Assembly (NCBI GenBank): GCA_022843165.1
Contig: JALHOD010000011.1
Span: 1 to 64,000, forward strand
Reading direction: 5' to 3'
Source: Pseudorhodoplanes sp.
Lineage (GTDB): Bacteria > Pseudomonadota > Alphaproteobacteria > Rhizobiales > Xanthobacteraceae
DNA: 64,000 nt
The stretch's first letter is position 1. Every line of letters begins with the position of its first letter. Below are positions 28,800-38,389 of this stretch, in pieces. The notes beneath the pieces are model-generated. The model was not told the DNA's origin. It saw nothing but the letters and a program-made list of their open reading frames with translations, and ran no database searches. The translations under genes were made by a program, and so were the position numbers.

Positions 28800-30221
28800 T
28801 CACTCCTCGTCCTTCGGCGCGGCCGAGGGACGCTTGCGCCCGGTCCCGCGCGCGGCGATATCGGAGACCAGATTCACCAGATTGGTATTGGTATTCAGCG
28901 CCAGCCGGCTTTCCGAGAGAGCCTCGGCGCCGGCTGATTCCGGGATATAGGCGCGGTTGAAGCCGAGTTTCGCCGCTTCCTTCAGGCGGGCGGCCGCCTG
29001 CGCCACCGGTCGCAGCGCCCCCGAGAGCGACACCTCGCCAAAGAACACGGCATCCGAAGGCAGCGGCGCATTCACCAGCGACGACACCAGTGCGGCCGCC
29101 ACCGCGAGATCGGCGGCCGGCTCCTGCACCCGCAATCCGCCCGCGACATTGAGATACACATCGTAACTCGCCAGCTTCACCCCGCAATGCGCCTCCAGCA
29201 CCGCGATCACCATCGCGAGCCGGCTCTGGTCCCAGCCAACCACGGCGCGGCGCGGGGTGCCGAGCGCGGTTGGCGCCACCAGCGCCTGGATTTCGACCAG
29301 CACGGGGCGGGTGCCCTCGATTCCCGCGAACACCGCCGTACCCGGACTGCCGAGGTCGCGCTCCGACAGGAACAGTTCAGACGGATTCAGCACCTCGCGC
29401 AGACCGAGCCCGGTCATCTCGAACACGCCGATCTCGTCGGTTGCGCCGAAACGGTTCTTCACCGCGCGCATGATGCGGAACTGATGCGAGCCTTCGCCTT
29501 CAAACGAGAGTACGGCGTCAACCATGTGCTCGACCACGCGCGGGCCGGCGATCTGGCCGTCCTTGGTGACATGCCCGACCAGAATGACGGCCGCGCCGCT
29601 CTTCTTCGCAAAGCGGATCAGCGACTGCGCGGAGGCGCGCACCTGCGTCACGGTGCCGGGCGCGGATTCGACGGTGTCGGTCCACATGGTCTGAATGGAG
29701 TCGATCACCACCAGACGCGGCAGCGCGCCGGTCGACAGCGTGGCGATGATATCTTCCACCGAGGTTTCCGAGGCGAGTTCGACCCTGGCGTCTGCGAGAT
29801 CGAGTCGCTCGGCGCGCAGGCGCACCTGCGCCACCGCCTCTTCGCCGGAAATGTAAACGGTGCGATGGCCGAGCCGGGCGAGGGCGGCGGCGACCTGGAC
29901 GAGCAGGGTGGATTTTCCGATGCCGGGATCGCCACCCACCAGCAGCACCGAGCCGCGCACCAGTCCGCCGCCGGTCACGCGGTCGAACTCACTCAGGCCC
30001 GTGGCCAGCCGCGGCGCATCCTGGGTGTCGCCGGCCAGCGACTGCAATTGGAACGGCCGGCCCTTGCCGGGCGCCTTGCCGGGACCGCGCGGTTGGGCCG
30101 CGGTGCCCGACTGCTCCTCGGCCAGGGTGTTCCATTCGCCGCAGGAGTCGCATTTCCCCTGCCAGCGGCTATAGGCCGCTCCGCAATTCTGGCAGATGAA
30201 GCTCAGGGTCCTGCGACTCAT
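28800..30221 (-). CDS. radA: DNA repair protein RadA
   Basis: RecA-like helicase that promotes branch migration in recombination. The N-terminal C4 zinc finger is CQNCGAAYSRWQGKCDSCGEW split as two CxxC pairs (about 10-30). The Walker A is GGDPGIGKSTLL (about 97), followed by the RadA-specific KNRFGATDEIG, and a C-terminal Lon-like domain (DVYLNVAGG, FFGEVSLSGALRPV). The 473 residues are typical. It lies between alr and cvpA in a conserved order. Confidence 0.95.
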   Translation of the reverse strand: MSRRTLSFICQNCGAAYSRWQGKCDSCGEWNTLAEEQSGTAAQPRGPGKAPGKGRPFQLQSLAGDTQDAPRLATGLSEFDRVTGGGLVRGSVLLVGGDPGIGKSTLLVQVAAALARLGHRTVYISGEEAVAQVRLRAERLDLADARVELASETSVEDIIATLSTGALPRLVVIDSIQTMWTDTVESAPGTVTQVRASAQSLIRFAKKSGAAVILVGHVTKDGQIAGPRVVEHMVDAVLSFEGEGSHQFRIMRAVKNRFGATDEIGVFEMTGLGLREVLNPSELFLSERDLGSPGTAVFAGIEGTRPVLVEIQALVAPTALGTPRRAVVGWDQSRLAMVIAVLEAHCGVKLASYDVYLNVAGGLRVQEPAADLAVAAALVSSLVNAPLPSDAVFFGEVSLSGALRPVAQAAARLKEAAKLGFNRAYIPESAGAEALSESRLALNTNTNLVNLVSDIAARGTGRKRPSAAPKDEE

Positions 30222-30265
30222 GTTGCTATCGAGGCCGTCCCCACCCCCGAAGTCAACGGCGATGC

Positions 30266-31432
30266 TCAGCCGGCGGAAGAACCGCGGTAAATGCGGGCGT
30301 AGCGGCGGCCCAGACTGGTCAGAACTTCATAGCCGTTGGTGTCGAATTGCTCCGCCAGCGCATCGACGTCGAGGCCCTCGCCGATCAGGCTCACGTAATC
30401 GCCGCGCCGTACCGCGCTGCCCGGCAGGTCGGTGACATCGACCGCGATCAGATCCATCGAGATGCGGCCGACGATCGGACAACGCCTGCCCGCCACCAGG
30501 ATGGCGCCGCCCGGCTTGTTGTCGGTGCCGCTGGCCATGCGGAAATATCCGTCGGCATAGCCGACGGCGATGATCGCGATGCGTGAGGGGCGGCGCGCGG
30601 TCCAGTTAGCGTCGTAGCCGACCGTGTCGCCGAAGGCGACTTCGCGCGTCAGAATGATACGCGCCTCCAGTTGCACAACAGGCCGCATCGGATTGGGCTT
30701 GCCGGGCGTCGGATTGACGCCGTAGAGCGCAACACCGGGCCGCACCAGGTCGAGATGGGCGGACGAGCCGAGGAAAATGCCGGAAGAATTCGAAATGGAT
30801 GCCGGAACGCCGCGATAGAGACTGCGGACGTCGCGGAAGGCGAGCATCTGTTCGTTGTTGCGCGGGTGCTCATGAATTTCCGACGCGACGAAATGGCTCA
30901 TCAGCAGCATGATGCCGTGGTTCTCGGACTGGATGCGCGGCGCGAGCGCGGTCGCTTCCTCGATCGTGACGCCAAGCCGGTTCATGCCGGTGTCGACATG
31001 CAGCGCGATGCCGCCCCGCCAGTTGCTGGCGGAGACGAAGCTGTCCCACTCGGCGAGTTCGGCGGAAGATCCGATCACCGGCCGCAGAACATGCTCGGCA
31101 AAAACCGGCGCGGTGCCGGGCGGCAGGCCGCCGAGAATATAGACGACGGCTTCGGGCGCGATGCGGCGGACGCGCTTGCCTTCGGCCAAATCGGCGACAA
31201 AGAAGGTGGTGCAGCCGGCGTGATAGAGCAGGGCGGTGACAGGCTCCAGCCCGCAGCCATAGGCGTCGGCCTTGACGACGGCGGCGCATTCAGTGGGGAT
31301 CGCCATCGTACGCAGCTTGCGCCAATTGGCTTCGATCGCGCCAAGATCGATGGTCAGCACGCCGCCAGCCTCGGCCGCGGGGGGGCCGAAGGCAAACGTG
31401 GTCTGTTCGGAGGCTGCTTGCTGGGCTGACAT
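30266..31432 (-). CDS. alr: Alanine racemase
   Basis: PLP enzyme giving D-alanine for peptidoglycan. The PLP lysine is Lys54 in AVVKADAYGCG; the catalytic tyrosine is in TVGYDANW. The C-terminal beta domain contains GRISMDLIAVDVT. A TTG four codons before the ATG is an alternative; neither has a strong ribosome site. Length (388) normal. Follows dnaB on the same strand after 84 bases, an order seen in many alphaproteobacteria. Confidence 0.93.
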   Translation of the reverse strand: MSAQQAASEQTTFAFGPPAAEAGGVLTIDLGAIEANWRKLRTMAIPTECAAVVKADAYGCGLEPVTALLYHAGCTTFFVADLAEGKRVRRIAPEAVVYILGGLPPGTAPVFAEHVLRPVIGSSAELAEWDSFVSASNWRGGIALHVDTGMNRLGVTIEEATALAPRIQSENHGIMLLMSHFVASEIHEHPRNNEQMLAFRDVRSLYRGVPASISNSSGIFLGSSAHLDLVRPGVALYGVNPTPGKPNPMRPVVQLEARIILTREVAFGDTVGYDANWTARRPSRIAIIAVGYADGYFRMASGTDNKPGGAILVAGRRCPIVGRISMDLIAVDVTDLPGSAVRRGDYVSLIGEGLDVDALAEQFDTNGYEVLTSLGRRYARIYRGSSAG

Positions 31433-31516
31433 GATCGGGGCCAATGTTCGGCCGTCATGTAGCCGGTCCGGCCGGGCTTCAGCAATGGGAAGTCGCGGTC
31501 AGGAGGACGAAAATTC

Positions 31517-33013
31517 TCAATATCGCTCAGGCAGATGGCTTTCCTGCGCGAGATCGCCGAAGCGGGTGACGCTGGCTTCGAAATGAACCTGCACGGTGCC
31601 GGTCGGACCGTGACGCTGCTTGCCGATGATGATCTCCGCCTTGCCGTGCGCGGCGTCCATCTCGACCATCCATTTCGTGTGCTCTTCGGTGCCGGGACGC
31701 GGCTCCTTGTTGTTCAGGTAATATTCCTCGCGATACACGAACATGACGACGTCGGCGTCCTGTTCGATCGAGCCGGATTCGCGCAGATCGGAGAGCTGCG
31801 GGCGCTTGTCGTCGCGGTTTTCGACCTGACGCGACAGTTGCGAGAGCGCAATGATCGGGACGTTGAGCTCCTTGGCCAGCGCCTTCAGGTTGGTCGTGAT
31901 TTCGGTGACTTCCTGCACCCGGTTTTCGGACGAGCGTTTGCTGGATCCCTGCAGGAGCTGAATATAGTCGACCACGACCAGATCCAGCCCGCGCTGGCGC
32001 TTCAGACGGCGCGCACGGGCTGCCAATTGCGCGATCGACAGGCCGCCGGTCTCGTCGACATAAAAGGGCAGCGACTGCAATTCGATCGAGACATCCTTGA
32101 TCTTCTCGAAATCGCTTTCTGTAATCCCGCCGCGTCGGATCGTGCTGGACGGAATGCCGGTCTGTTCCGCGATGATACGGGTGGCGAGTTGTTCCGCCGA
32201 CATTTCGAGCGAGAAGAACCCGACTATGCCACCATTCACCGTGCTCATATGTCCGTCGGGGCGCACCTCGCCCTGCCAGGCGCGCGCGACATTGTAGGCG
32301 AGGTTGGTGGCGAGCGCGGTTTTGCCCATGCCCGGGCGGCCGGCGACGATGATCAGATCGGACGATTGCAGGCCGCCCATCTTGCTGTCGAGGTCTTTCA
32401 GACCGGTCGCAAGGCCGGACAGGCCACCATCGCGCGCATAGGCGTTGGCGGCCATGTCGACGGCGGTGGTCAGCGCCTGCGCAAAGCGCTGGAAGCCGCC
32501 TTCGTAGCGGCCGCTTTCGGCGACTTCGTAGAGTTTCTTTTCCGCTTCCTCGATCTGCTTGGCGGGCACGGAATCGACCGGCGCGTCATAGGCCTCGTTG
32601 ACCATGTCCTCGCCGATGACGATCAGCGCCCGGCGGGTCGACAGGTCGTAGATGGTGCGCCCGTAATCGGCGGCGTTGATGACGGTGGTGGCTTCGGCCG
32701 CCAGCCGCGCCAGATACTGGCTGACCGTCAGGCCGCCGATATCGACGTCGGCCGGAAGGAATGTTTTGAGGGTCACCGGGCTTGAAACCTTGCCGGCGCG
32801 GATCAGGCTCGACGCGATCTCGAAGATTTTCTGATGGACGGGCTCGAAAAAATGCCGCGCTTCCAGAAAATCCGACACGCGATAGAACGCCTCGTTGTTG
32901 ACGAGGATCGCACCCAGGAGCGCCTGTTCCGCCTCGATATTGTGCGGCGCAGTGCGATAGGTGGCTGCAGGCTCGGGCGTGAGCTTGCGGACGGTCGAAT
33001 CTTGAGGGGCCAT
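31517..33013 (-). CDS. dnaB: Replicative DNA helicase DnaB
   Basis: Hexameric 5'-3' helicase of the replication fork. The N-terminal domain starts at YRTAPHNIEAEQALLGAIL; the RecA-like C-terminal domain has Walker A GRPGMGKTALA, Walker B VVVDYIQLL, and the family stretch LRESGSIEQDADVV. No intein is present. The ATG with nearby purines upstream gives 498 residues; an in-frame 30-residue upstream extension looks non-conserved. Probably the first gene of the dnaB-alr-radA-cvpA-purF run. Confidence 0.96.
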   Translation of the reverse strand: MAPQDSTVRKLTPEPAATYRTAPHNIEAEQALLGAILVNNEAFYRVSDFLEARHFFEPVHQKIFEIASSLIRAGKVSSPVTLKTFLPADVDIGGLTVSQYLARLAAEATTVINAADYGRTIYDLSTRRALIVIGEDMVNEAYDAPVDSVPAKQIEEAEKKLYEVAESGRYEGGFQRFAQALTTAVDMAANAYARDGGLSGLATGLKDLDSKMGGLQSSDLIIVAGRPGMGKTALATNLAYNVARAWQGEVRPDGHMSTVNGGIVGFFSLEMSAEQLATRIIAEQTGIPSSTIRRGGITESDFEKIKDVSIELQSLPFYVDETGGLSIAQLAARARRLKRQRGLDLVVVDYIQLLQGSSKRSSENRVQEVTEITTNLKALAKELNVPIIALSQLSRQVENRDDKRPQLSDLRESGSIEQDADVVMFVYREEYYLNNKEPRPGTEEHTKWMVEMDAAHGKAEIIIGKQRHGPTGTVQVHFEASVTRFGDLAQESHLPERY

Positions 33014-33261
33014 GGATCGAATAGCTTCTTTAGTCTTTGCAGTTTTTGTCTTTTGGCATGAGTCGAAATGACGACGCGTAACGGTACATCGCACGCAACT
33101 CAAAGCTTTCGACCTAGGATCGCAGCTTTACCACCGATGTCGGAATGGCGTGGATTTATTTGAAATTCTTGCCGCGATTCACAACACGAGAAAAGCTTTT
33201 GATAGCCACGCAGAAAATCCTTGACGTCGGTTAGCGGCGATGAGTGGCAGCAATATGGCCG

Positions 33262-34518
33262 CTATTCGCCCGCCATCCGCAGTGGGGGCCAGTTGCGGCC
33301 TTCCAGTGCATGCAGGCGCTGTTCCTCGCGCGCAATATAGTCACGCGTGACCGGCACGACCCCCAGCCGCTTCGCCAACTGGATCTGGAAGACCATCATG
33401 CCCTGTTCGCGGAACGTGATTTCGGATGCCGCCAGATAAAATTCCCACATCCGCAAAAATCGTTCGTCATAAATGCGCTTGATATCATCCGCATGGGCAA
33501 GGAAGCGCTCACGCCATGCCCTCAATGTCTCGGCATAATGCAGGTGCAGGATTTCAATATCTGTGACGAGCAGGCCGGCGCGCTCGATCGCCGGCAACAC
33601 TTCGGACAATGCCGGGATATAGCCGCCTGGGAAGATGTATTTCGCAATCCAGGGATTGGTGACATTCGGCCCTTCCGAACGGCCGATGGAATGCAGGACC
33701 ATCACGCCATCGTCGGACAGCAGCTGTGCGGATTTCCGGAAGAATGTGTCGAAATGGACGACCCCGACATGTTCGAACATGCCGACCGAGACGATCCGGT
33801 CGAATGATCCTTCGACGTCGCGATAATCCTGCAGCCGGAATTCTGTCGCGCCGGACAACTGCTTCTCGTGAGCGCGTTCGGCTGCACGCTTGAGCTGTTC
33901 CTGCGACAGCGTGATGCCCGTGACATTGGCACGGTTGTACTCGGCAAGGTAGAGCGACAGCCCGCCCCATCCACACCCGATTTCAAGAATGTTCTGTCCA
34001 GGTTTGACCAGCAGTTTGGCGGCGAGGTGCCGCTTCTTGGCAAGCTGCGCGTCGTCTAGCGACTGGTCCGGCGTTTCGAAATAGGCGCAACTGTATTGCT
34101 GGTCGGCGTCCAGAAAGAGCGAATAGAGGCGTGCGTCCAGATCGTAATGATGCGCGACATTGTTGCGCGACCGCTTGCGCCAGTTGAACTGCGACAGCCG
34201 GCGCTTCAGGTAGCGCAGGATCCATTGCGGGCGGGCGAAAAGCGGCGGTTTGCGGCCGCGGTTCTGAGTCAGGAGGATGACCAGCAGATCGACGATTGAT
34301 CCCTGCTCGAGGACCAGGCCGCCATCCATGTAGGTCTCGCCCAGTCGCAATTCGGGATCGAGCATGAGCCCGTACATGGCCGATTGCGACCTGAACCGCA
34401 CCGCGACCGGGGTTCCGATTCCGTCGCCGAACTGGAAGGTTTTTCCACGTGCCGTGGTGATCCGCAGGTTGCCGCTGCGGATAAAGCGTGTCAGTGCTGC
34501 CCGAAGCAACCGTTCCAT
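33262..34518 (-). CDS. cfa: Cyclopropane-fatty-acyl-phospholipid synthase
   Basis: SAM-dependent methylenation of unsaturated acyl chains in membrane phospholipids. A lipid-binding N-terminal domain (about 1-110) precedes the methyltransferase domain, with VAHHYDLDARLYSLFLD (about 122), SAM loop ILEIGCGWGGLSLYLA, SVGMFEHVG and IFPGGYIP, all typical. The 418 residues match the family. It is a single gene; two 13-base direct repeats lie shortly upstream and might be regulatory. Confidence 0.93.
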   Translation of the reverse strand: MERLLRAALTRFIRSGNLRITTARGKTFQFGDGIGTPVAVRFRSQSAMYGLMLDPELRLGETYMDGGLVLEQGSIVDLLVILLTQNRGRKPPLFARPQWILRYLKRRLSQFNWRKRSRNNVAHHYDLDARLYSLFLDADQQYSCAYFETPDQSLDDAQLAKKRHLAAKLLVKPGQNILEIGCGWGGLSLYLAEYNRANVTGITLSQEQLKRAAERAHEKQLSGATEFRLQDYRDVEGSFDRIVSVGMFEHVGVVHFDTFFRKSAQLLSDDGVMVLHSIGRSEGPNVTNPWIAKYIFPGGYIPALSEVLPAIERAGLLVTDIEILHLHYAETLRAWRERFLAHADDIKRIYDERFLRMWEFYLAASEITFREQGMMVFQIQLAKRLGVVPVTRDYIAREEQRLHALEGRNWPPLRMAGE

Positions 34519-34871
34519 GGCCGCCTCCCTTGACGCATTGCCGTCCTTGCGGACAGCCTCACACCGAATGCATATGGTTTCATGCCTATGGTTTCATGCG
34601 AACCTTGTTGCTTCGGACCGGTGTCGCCGCATTGAGATAGGTCAGGGTTTTGGCTGGTCTAGGTCGGCCGCCAGAGTCACGGCTTGCCGGGGCCAGCAGG
34701 GTCTCCAGAGATCAATTTAAACAAAGTGCGTCGGAACCGGCAATGAGGCAAACACAGTTCGAAATGGAGCCACATTCGTTGGTTAGGCCCCAGCCAGTGC
34801 GCGCTCTTGCCCCTGTCGTGGGCAAGGCGGGCAGGACAGACGGTCGCCAGAGAGGTCGGGGGAGTTTTCCG
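34519..34871. other. Intergenic region between divergent cfa and cytochrome-like gene
   Basis: 353 bases without a convincing gene. It holds a 13-base tandem repeat near the cfa side. A frame continuous with the cytochrome-like gene is open through the last 220 bases, but its residues are not signal-peptide-like, and a GTG with a good ribosome site begins the likely protein. Confidence 0.5.
34573..34599. repeat. Two tandem 13-base repeats upstream of cfa
   Basis: TATGGTTTCATGC occurs twice with a 14-base period, about 55-81 bases upstream of the cfa start. Spacing is not a helical multiple of 10.5, so a regulatory role is uncertain. Confidence 0.5.
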
Positions 34872-35642
34872 GTGCGGTGTTTTCGGCCGATTCAGATCAT
34901 CCTTATTGTCGCGGGTCTGGTCGGGCTCGCCGTTCCGGCGGATGCGCAGCCAAGGTCCGGGGCCCCGTCGTCGCGACAGGCGCCCGCCTTGCCGCAATCC
35001 GGACACCAGACCGAGGCCATCGATCTCAACGAGGGCAAGACGCCGACCCAGATGTTCTCGTCCGATTGCGCGGTCTGCCACCAGCGCCCCAACGGCCTGG
35101 CCAAGGGCCGCAGCGTGGGTCAACTCGCAGGCTTTTTGCGGCAGCATTACACCACCGGTACCCAGCAGGCCGGGATGCTGGCGGCCTTCCTGACGTCCAG
35201 CGGCCTTGATCGGGGTGGGCCGGCGCCCTCCATGGCGCGCGATGCGCCGATCGAGCGCCCGGATGCCAGAGATCGCGGACCGGTGGAGCGCCCGCCGGCG
35301 GCTATCGGGGCGCGCCGTCCTGCGTCCGGACCGGATTCAGACGATCCGGCCCATGACGGCGTGCCGAATGAAGGCCGCCGCAAGCCGTCCGCCACCGAGG
35401 CCAGCCGTCCGCCTGATCGCGATCCGCCTGCCGGCCGCAAACCCACGCGCGAGGACGCTCGGAAGCCGCCGGCGTCGAGCGCGCGCGCGTCCAAGCCGGG
35501 CGCTGCCGAAACCAAGCAGAGCGAGACTCCGGCCGACGCGTCGGCTCCGGAAACAGCGGCGGCTCCGGCGCCGGCGGCTGCTCCTGCCGAGGAGAAGCCC
35601 GCCACACCCCCGCCGCCGCCGGTTCCCGAAATCCGGATCTGA
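34872..35642 (+). CDS. Exported single-heme cytochrome-c-like protein with disordered tail
   Basis: 256 residues from a GTG start with GGGGGAG 8 bases upstream, giving a clean signal peptide (MRCFRPIQIILIVAGLVG..., cleavage after ADA). One heme-binding motif, CAVCH, lies near residue 71 within a short domain (TPTQMFSSDCAVCHQRP, then LAGFLRQHYTTG). From about residue 120 the protein is low-complexity, rich in Arg, Pro and Ala, ending in PPPPPVPEIRI. A distal Met axial ligand is possible (MLAAF, about 104). Not a recognised named cytochrome; tail length is unusual. Converges with rplI. Confidence 0.7.
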   Translation: MRCFRPIQIILIVAGLVGLAVPADAQPRSGAPSSRQAPALPQSGHQTEAIDLNEGKTPTQMFSSDCAVCHQRPNGLAKGRSVGQLAGFLRQHYTTGTQQAGMLAAFLTSSGLDRGGPAPSMARDAPIERPDARDRGPVERPPAAIGARRPASGPDSDDPAHDGVPNEGRRKPSATEASRPPDRDPPAGRKPTREDARKPPASSARASKPGAAETKQSETPADASAPETAAAPAPAAAPAEEKPATPPPPPVPEIRI

Positions 35643-35650
35643 TCCGCGCG

Positions 35651-36247
35651 TTACTTCGTCTCGTCCGCGTCTGCTTCGGCTTCCGGAGCGGGGGCGGCTT
35701 CCGGCTCGAAGAAGGCTTCCGTCGACACCTCTTCTGGTTCGGCGGCGCCTTCCTGACGACGTACTGTCACGTCTTCGCCGCGGGCGAGGCGTTCCGCTTC
35801 GTCGGCGTTGCGGGCGACGGCGATGATCACCGTGACATCGACTTCCGGATGCAAGGCGACCGGCACCTTGTGCTGACCGATGGTCTTGATCGGCGCGTTG
35901 AGGGCGATCTGGTTGCGATTCACGTTGAAGCCGCCATCGGTGATCAGGGTCGCGAGATCGCGGCCGGACACCGAGCCATAGAGCTGGCCCGTCTCGGAGG
36001 CCTGACGCAACACAGTGAAGCTCTTGCCATTGAGCTTGTCGGCGATCTTCTGCGCTTCGGACTTCTCGGACAGATTACGCGCTTCGAGTTCCTGGCGCAT
36101 GCCTTCATAGCGCGCCTTGTTTTCCTTCGTTGCGCGCAGGGCCTTGCCCTTGGGCAGCAGGAAGTTGCGCGCGAACCCGTCCTTCACGCGCACCGTCTCG
36201 CCCATTTGGCCGAGCTTGGCGACGCGTTCGAGCAGAATGACTTCCAT
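35651..36247 (-). CDS. rplI: 50S ribosomal protein L9
   Basis: Two-domain L9: N-terminal domain [36 protein letters not shown] is split around the conserved GxxVxVKxGYxRNxLxPxxxA signature, then a connecting helix and C-terminal domain (about 75-150). The last 50 residues are an acidic Glu/Ala/Pro extension, frequent in Rhizobiales L9. GGAGACC precedes the ATG. Last gene of the rpsF-rpsR-DUF2232-rplI unit. Confidence 0.95.
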   Translation of the reverse strand: MEVILLERVAKLGQMGETVRVKDGFARNFLLPKGKALRATKENKARYEGMRQELEARNLSEKSEAQKIADKLNGKSFTVLRQASETGQLYGSVSGRDLATLITDGGFNVNRNQIALNAPIKTIGQHKVPVALHPEVDVTVIIAVARNADEAERLARGEDVTVRRQEGAAEPEEVSTEAFFEPEAAPAPEAEADADETK

Positions 36248-36281
36248 GACATGGTCTCCTTCGTAAGATGAGAAACAGGTT

Positions 36282-37247
36282 TCAATCGGTTGGGGCAGCA
36301 GGCGGCCCGCTTTTCCGGGCCAGGCGTCCGCGAATATCGAAGGCGGTGTCGGCGAGACCGGCGAGCATCATCAGCAGGATCGGCCAGAACAGCAGAATGG
36401 CGGCGGCATAGCTGCCGGCGAGAATGAAACCGCGCGCGGCGGCGTTGCGGGTGACGGCATGCAGGACGGCGAAGCCGAGAATCGCATAGGCCATCAGCAG
36501 AGCCGCCGACAGGATGCCGCCCATCGTACCGATCAGATTGGGCAGGAACGACACTGCCATGGCGCCGGCGAGCAGGGCCGGCGCAAAAGGCGGGAACCGC
36601 ATCTGCGGCAAATCCGGCCAGGGCCGGCGCAGATGCCCGGACACCTTGACGATGCGTCCCGCGAGCCAGAGATTCACGGTATTCGTCACGGTGGCGATGA
36701 TTGCGGCGGCGGGCGGGATCACCGTGGTCAGCAGATCGATGATCTTGTTCGCATCGACGGTACGAAGCTCGGCCGGCTTGTTGGCGGAAGCTTGAGCGTT
36801 CAGCACACGCTCGAACGATTTGCGAAGTCCCGAGCGAAAAGATTCTTCATCGAGCCCGAAATTCGGAATCGCCGCCATCACGATCAGGGCGCTGATGATT
36901 GCCGCCCAGATCACCAGCCGGCCGGCGGGATACCATTCGACATTGTCCGGATTGTCGGGAGAGGGGCGCGCCAGCAGCGCGAGATAGCCGAGCCACCAGG
37001 CCGGTAAGCCGACGCCAACCAGAAATGCAACGATAAAGAATGATCCGAGGACGAATGACAGTCCGAGTGCGGCCACGAAGGCCGCGACCAGCGCGGACCA
37101 ATGGCTCCATCCCACCGCCGCGATCATGATCGGCAGCGGCGCGAGATAGAACAGCAGGATCGAGAGCATCGACCCGGACGCAACGGAAGCGAACAGCAGG
37201 GCTGACGCCACGCCGGCTCCGAATCCGATCAGAAGAATCTGCATCAT
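36282..37247 (-). CDS. DUF2232 membrane protein
   Basis: 321 residues with seven or eight hydrophobic helices spread over the whole length. The position between rpsR and rplI is the usual location for DUF2232 proteins in alphaproteobacteria; related Firmicutes proteins (YybS) sit in the same ribosomal cluster. Function unknown. GTG at 37250 and two consecutive ATGs are possible starts; GGGACAG lies upstream. A strong hairpin precedes it after rpsR. Confidence 0.85.
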   Translation of the reverse strand: MMQILLIGFGAGVASALLFASVASGSMLSILLFYLAPLPIMIAAVGWSHWSALVAAFVAALGLSFVLGSFFIVAFLVGVGLPAWWLGYLALLARPSPDNPDNVEWYPAGRLVIWAAIISALIVMAAIPNFGLDEESFRSGLRKSFERVLNAQASANKPAELRTVDANKIIDLLTTVIPPAAAIIATVTNTVNLWLAGRIVKVSGHLRRPWPDLPQMRFPPFAPALLAGAMAVSFLPNLIGTMGGILSAALLMAYAILGFAVLHAVTRNAAARGFILAGSYAAAILLFWPILLMMLAGLADTAFDIRGRLARKSGPPAAPTD

Positions 37248-37303
37248 CACGAGCTGTCCCGCTTCTCAGCGGTTAGAGACGGAGCATGTCCGTCCCAACC
37301 ATC

Positions 37304-37326
37304 GGCGCCCGGCTCATCCGGGCGCC
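37304..37326 (-). other. Perfect 9-bp hairpin between rpsR and DUF2232 gene
   Basis: GGCGCCCGG pairs with CCGGGCGCC around a 5-base loop. No T-tract follows on either strand, so it may be an RNA-processing or stabilising structure that reduces expression of the downstream gene. Confidence 0.55.
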
Positions 37327-37340
37327 TCGTTACGCGTTGG

Positions 37341-37607
37341 TCAGCGGATCACGTAGGGCAGCAGACCCAGAAAGCGGGAACGCTTGATCGCCTGGGCGAG
37401 TTCGCGCTGCTTCTTGGTCGAGACCGCTGTGATCCGGCTGGGCACGATCTTGCCGCGCTCGGAAACGTAGCGCTGCAGCAGTTTGACATCCTTGTAATCG
37501 ATCTTCGGCGCATTCTCGCCGGAGAACGGACAGGTCTTGCGTCGACGAAAGAACGGACGACGTCCACCGCCGCCGCCTGCGCCACCACCACTACCACCAA
37601 AGGCCAT
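37341..37607 (-). CDS. rpsR: 30S ribosomal protein S18
   Basis: 88 residues with the S18 core: [26 protein letters not shown] is split around the conserved C-P and IDYKD, then [35 protein letters not shown]. The first 18 residues are a Gly-rich extension typical of the order. GGAGGATTAAG precedes the ATG, 3 bases after the rpsF stop. Forms a heterodimer with S6 in the 30S platform. Confidence 0.97.
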   Translation of the reverse strand: MAFGGSGGGAGGGGGRRPFFRRRKTCPFSGENAPKIDYKDVKLLQRYVSERGKIVPSRITAVSTKKQRELAQAIKRSRFLGLLPYVIR

Positions 37608-37610
37608 GGC

Positions 37611-38090
37611 TTAATCCTCCGTCGTTTCAATGGCGACATCGTCGCCGGCCTCGGCGCGCGGTCCGCGATCGTCGCGATCCCGGCGCGGTCCGCGGTCGCC
37701 GCGGTCGAAGCGGCCACCGCCGCCAAATCCGCGATCGCCAAATCCGCGCTCGCCGCGGTCATCGCGATCGACCTTGCGCATCATGATGGACGGGCCTTCT
37801 TCGAGCTCGTCCACCCGCACGGTCATGAAGCGCAGAACGTCTTCGTTCAGACGCTCCTGGCGCTCGACCTCGGTAATCGCGGGCGGCGGTGCGTCGATAT
37901 TCAGAAGCGTGAAATGCGCCTTGCGGTTCTTGCGGATGCGGAACGACAGGGACTTCACGCCCCAATATTCGTTCTTGGTCACCTTGCCGCCCAGACCTTC
38001 GACGATGGTCTGGAACTGCTTGGTCAGGTCTTCGACCTGCTGCGCGCTGGTATCCTGGCGCGCAAGAAATACGTGCTCGTATAGCGGCAT
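37611..38090 (-). CDS. rpsF: 30S ribosomal protein S6
   Basis: 159 residues. The S6 fold occupies about 1-100 ([40 protein letters not shown]), followed by a long Arg/Asp/Gly-rich tail ([21 protein letters not shown]) that resembles an RGG box and is common in Rhizobiales S6. AAAGGAAAGG precedes the ATG; 13 upstream in-frame codons are not conserved. First gene of the S6-S18-L9 operon, with a candidate promoter about 180 bases upstream. Confidence 0.96.
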   Translation of the reverse strand: MPLYEHVFLARQDTSAQQVEDLTKQFQTIVEGLGGKVTKNEYWGVKSLSFRIRKNRKAHFTLLNIDAPPPAITEVERQERLNEDVLRFMTVRVDELEEGPSIMMRKVDRDDRGERGFGDRGFGGGGRFDRGDRGPRRDRDDRGPRAEAGDDVAIETTED

Positions 38091-38269
38091 GAATGCCTTT
38101 CCTTTGTTCGCGTCACTCTCCCGGCGCAAAGCCCTACGAGACCTCTGGAAAGGCTCGATGCTCTGAAGGCGGGGACACGGGACGACGGGCCGATTGGCCC
38201 TGCTGCCTGGTCCCTTGCGGGCACGACAGCCGTCCGTTCAGCCCCCGGCCGGGACGAGCGGAAGCGGGG

Positions 38270-38297
38270 TTTATAGGGGTTTTGGCCCGGAAGGCAA
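38270..38297 (-). promoter_or_regulatory. Candidate promoter of the rpsF operon
   Basis: Minus-strand TTGCCT and TATAAA are separated by 16 bases, leaving a leader of about 175 bases before rpsF. The leader is GC-rich and structured; a ribosomal-protein autoregulatory element is possible but I cannot identify one. Confidence 0.45.
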
Positions 38298-38389
38298 GCG
38301 GCCAAAGGGCGGCCCCCCGTGCTTGACACATGCCATAGCCCGGTGTCTCTCCGCCCGGGTTTTAGGCATTCCAGACAGGGCCGGGGCAC

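Noticed and set aside
38321-38350. TTGACA before fabD as a full promoter
   Set aside because: The -35 box is perfect but no acceptable -10 box lies 16-18 bases downstream.
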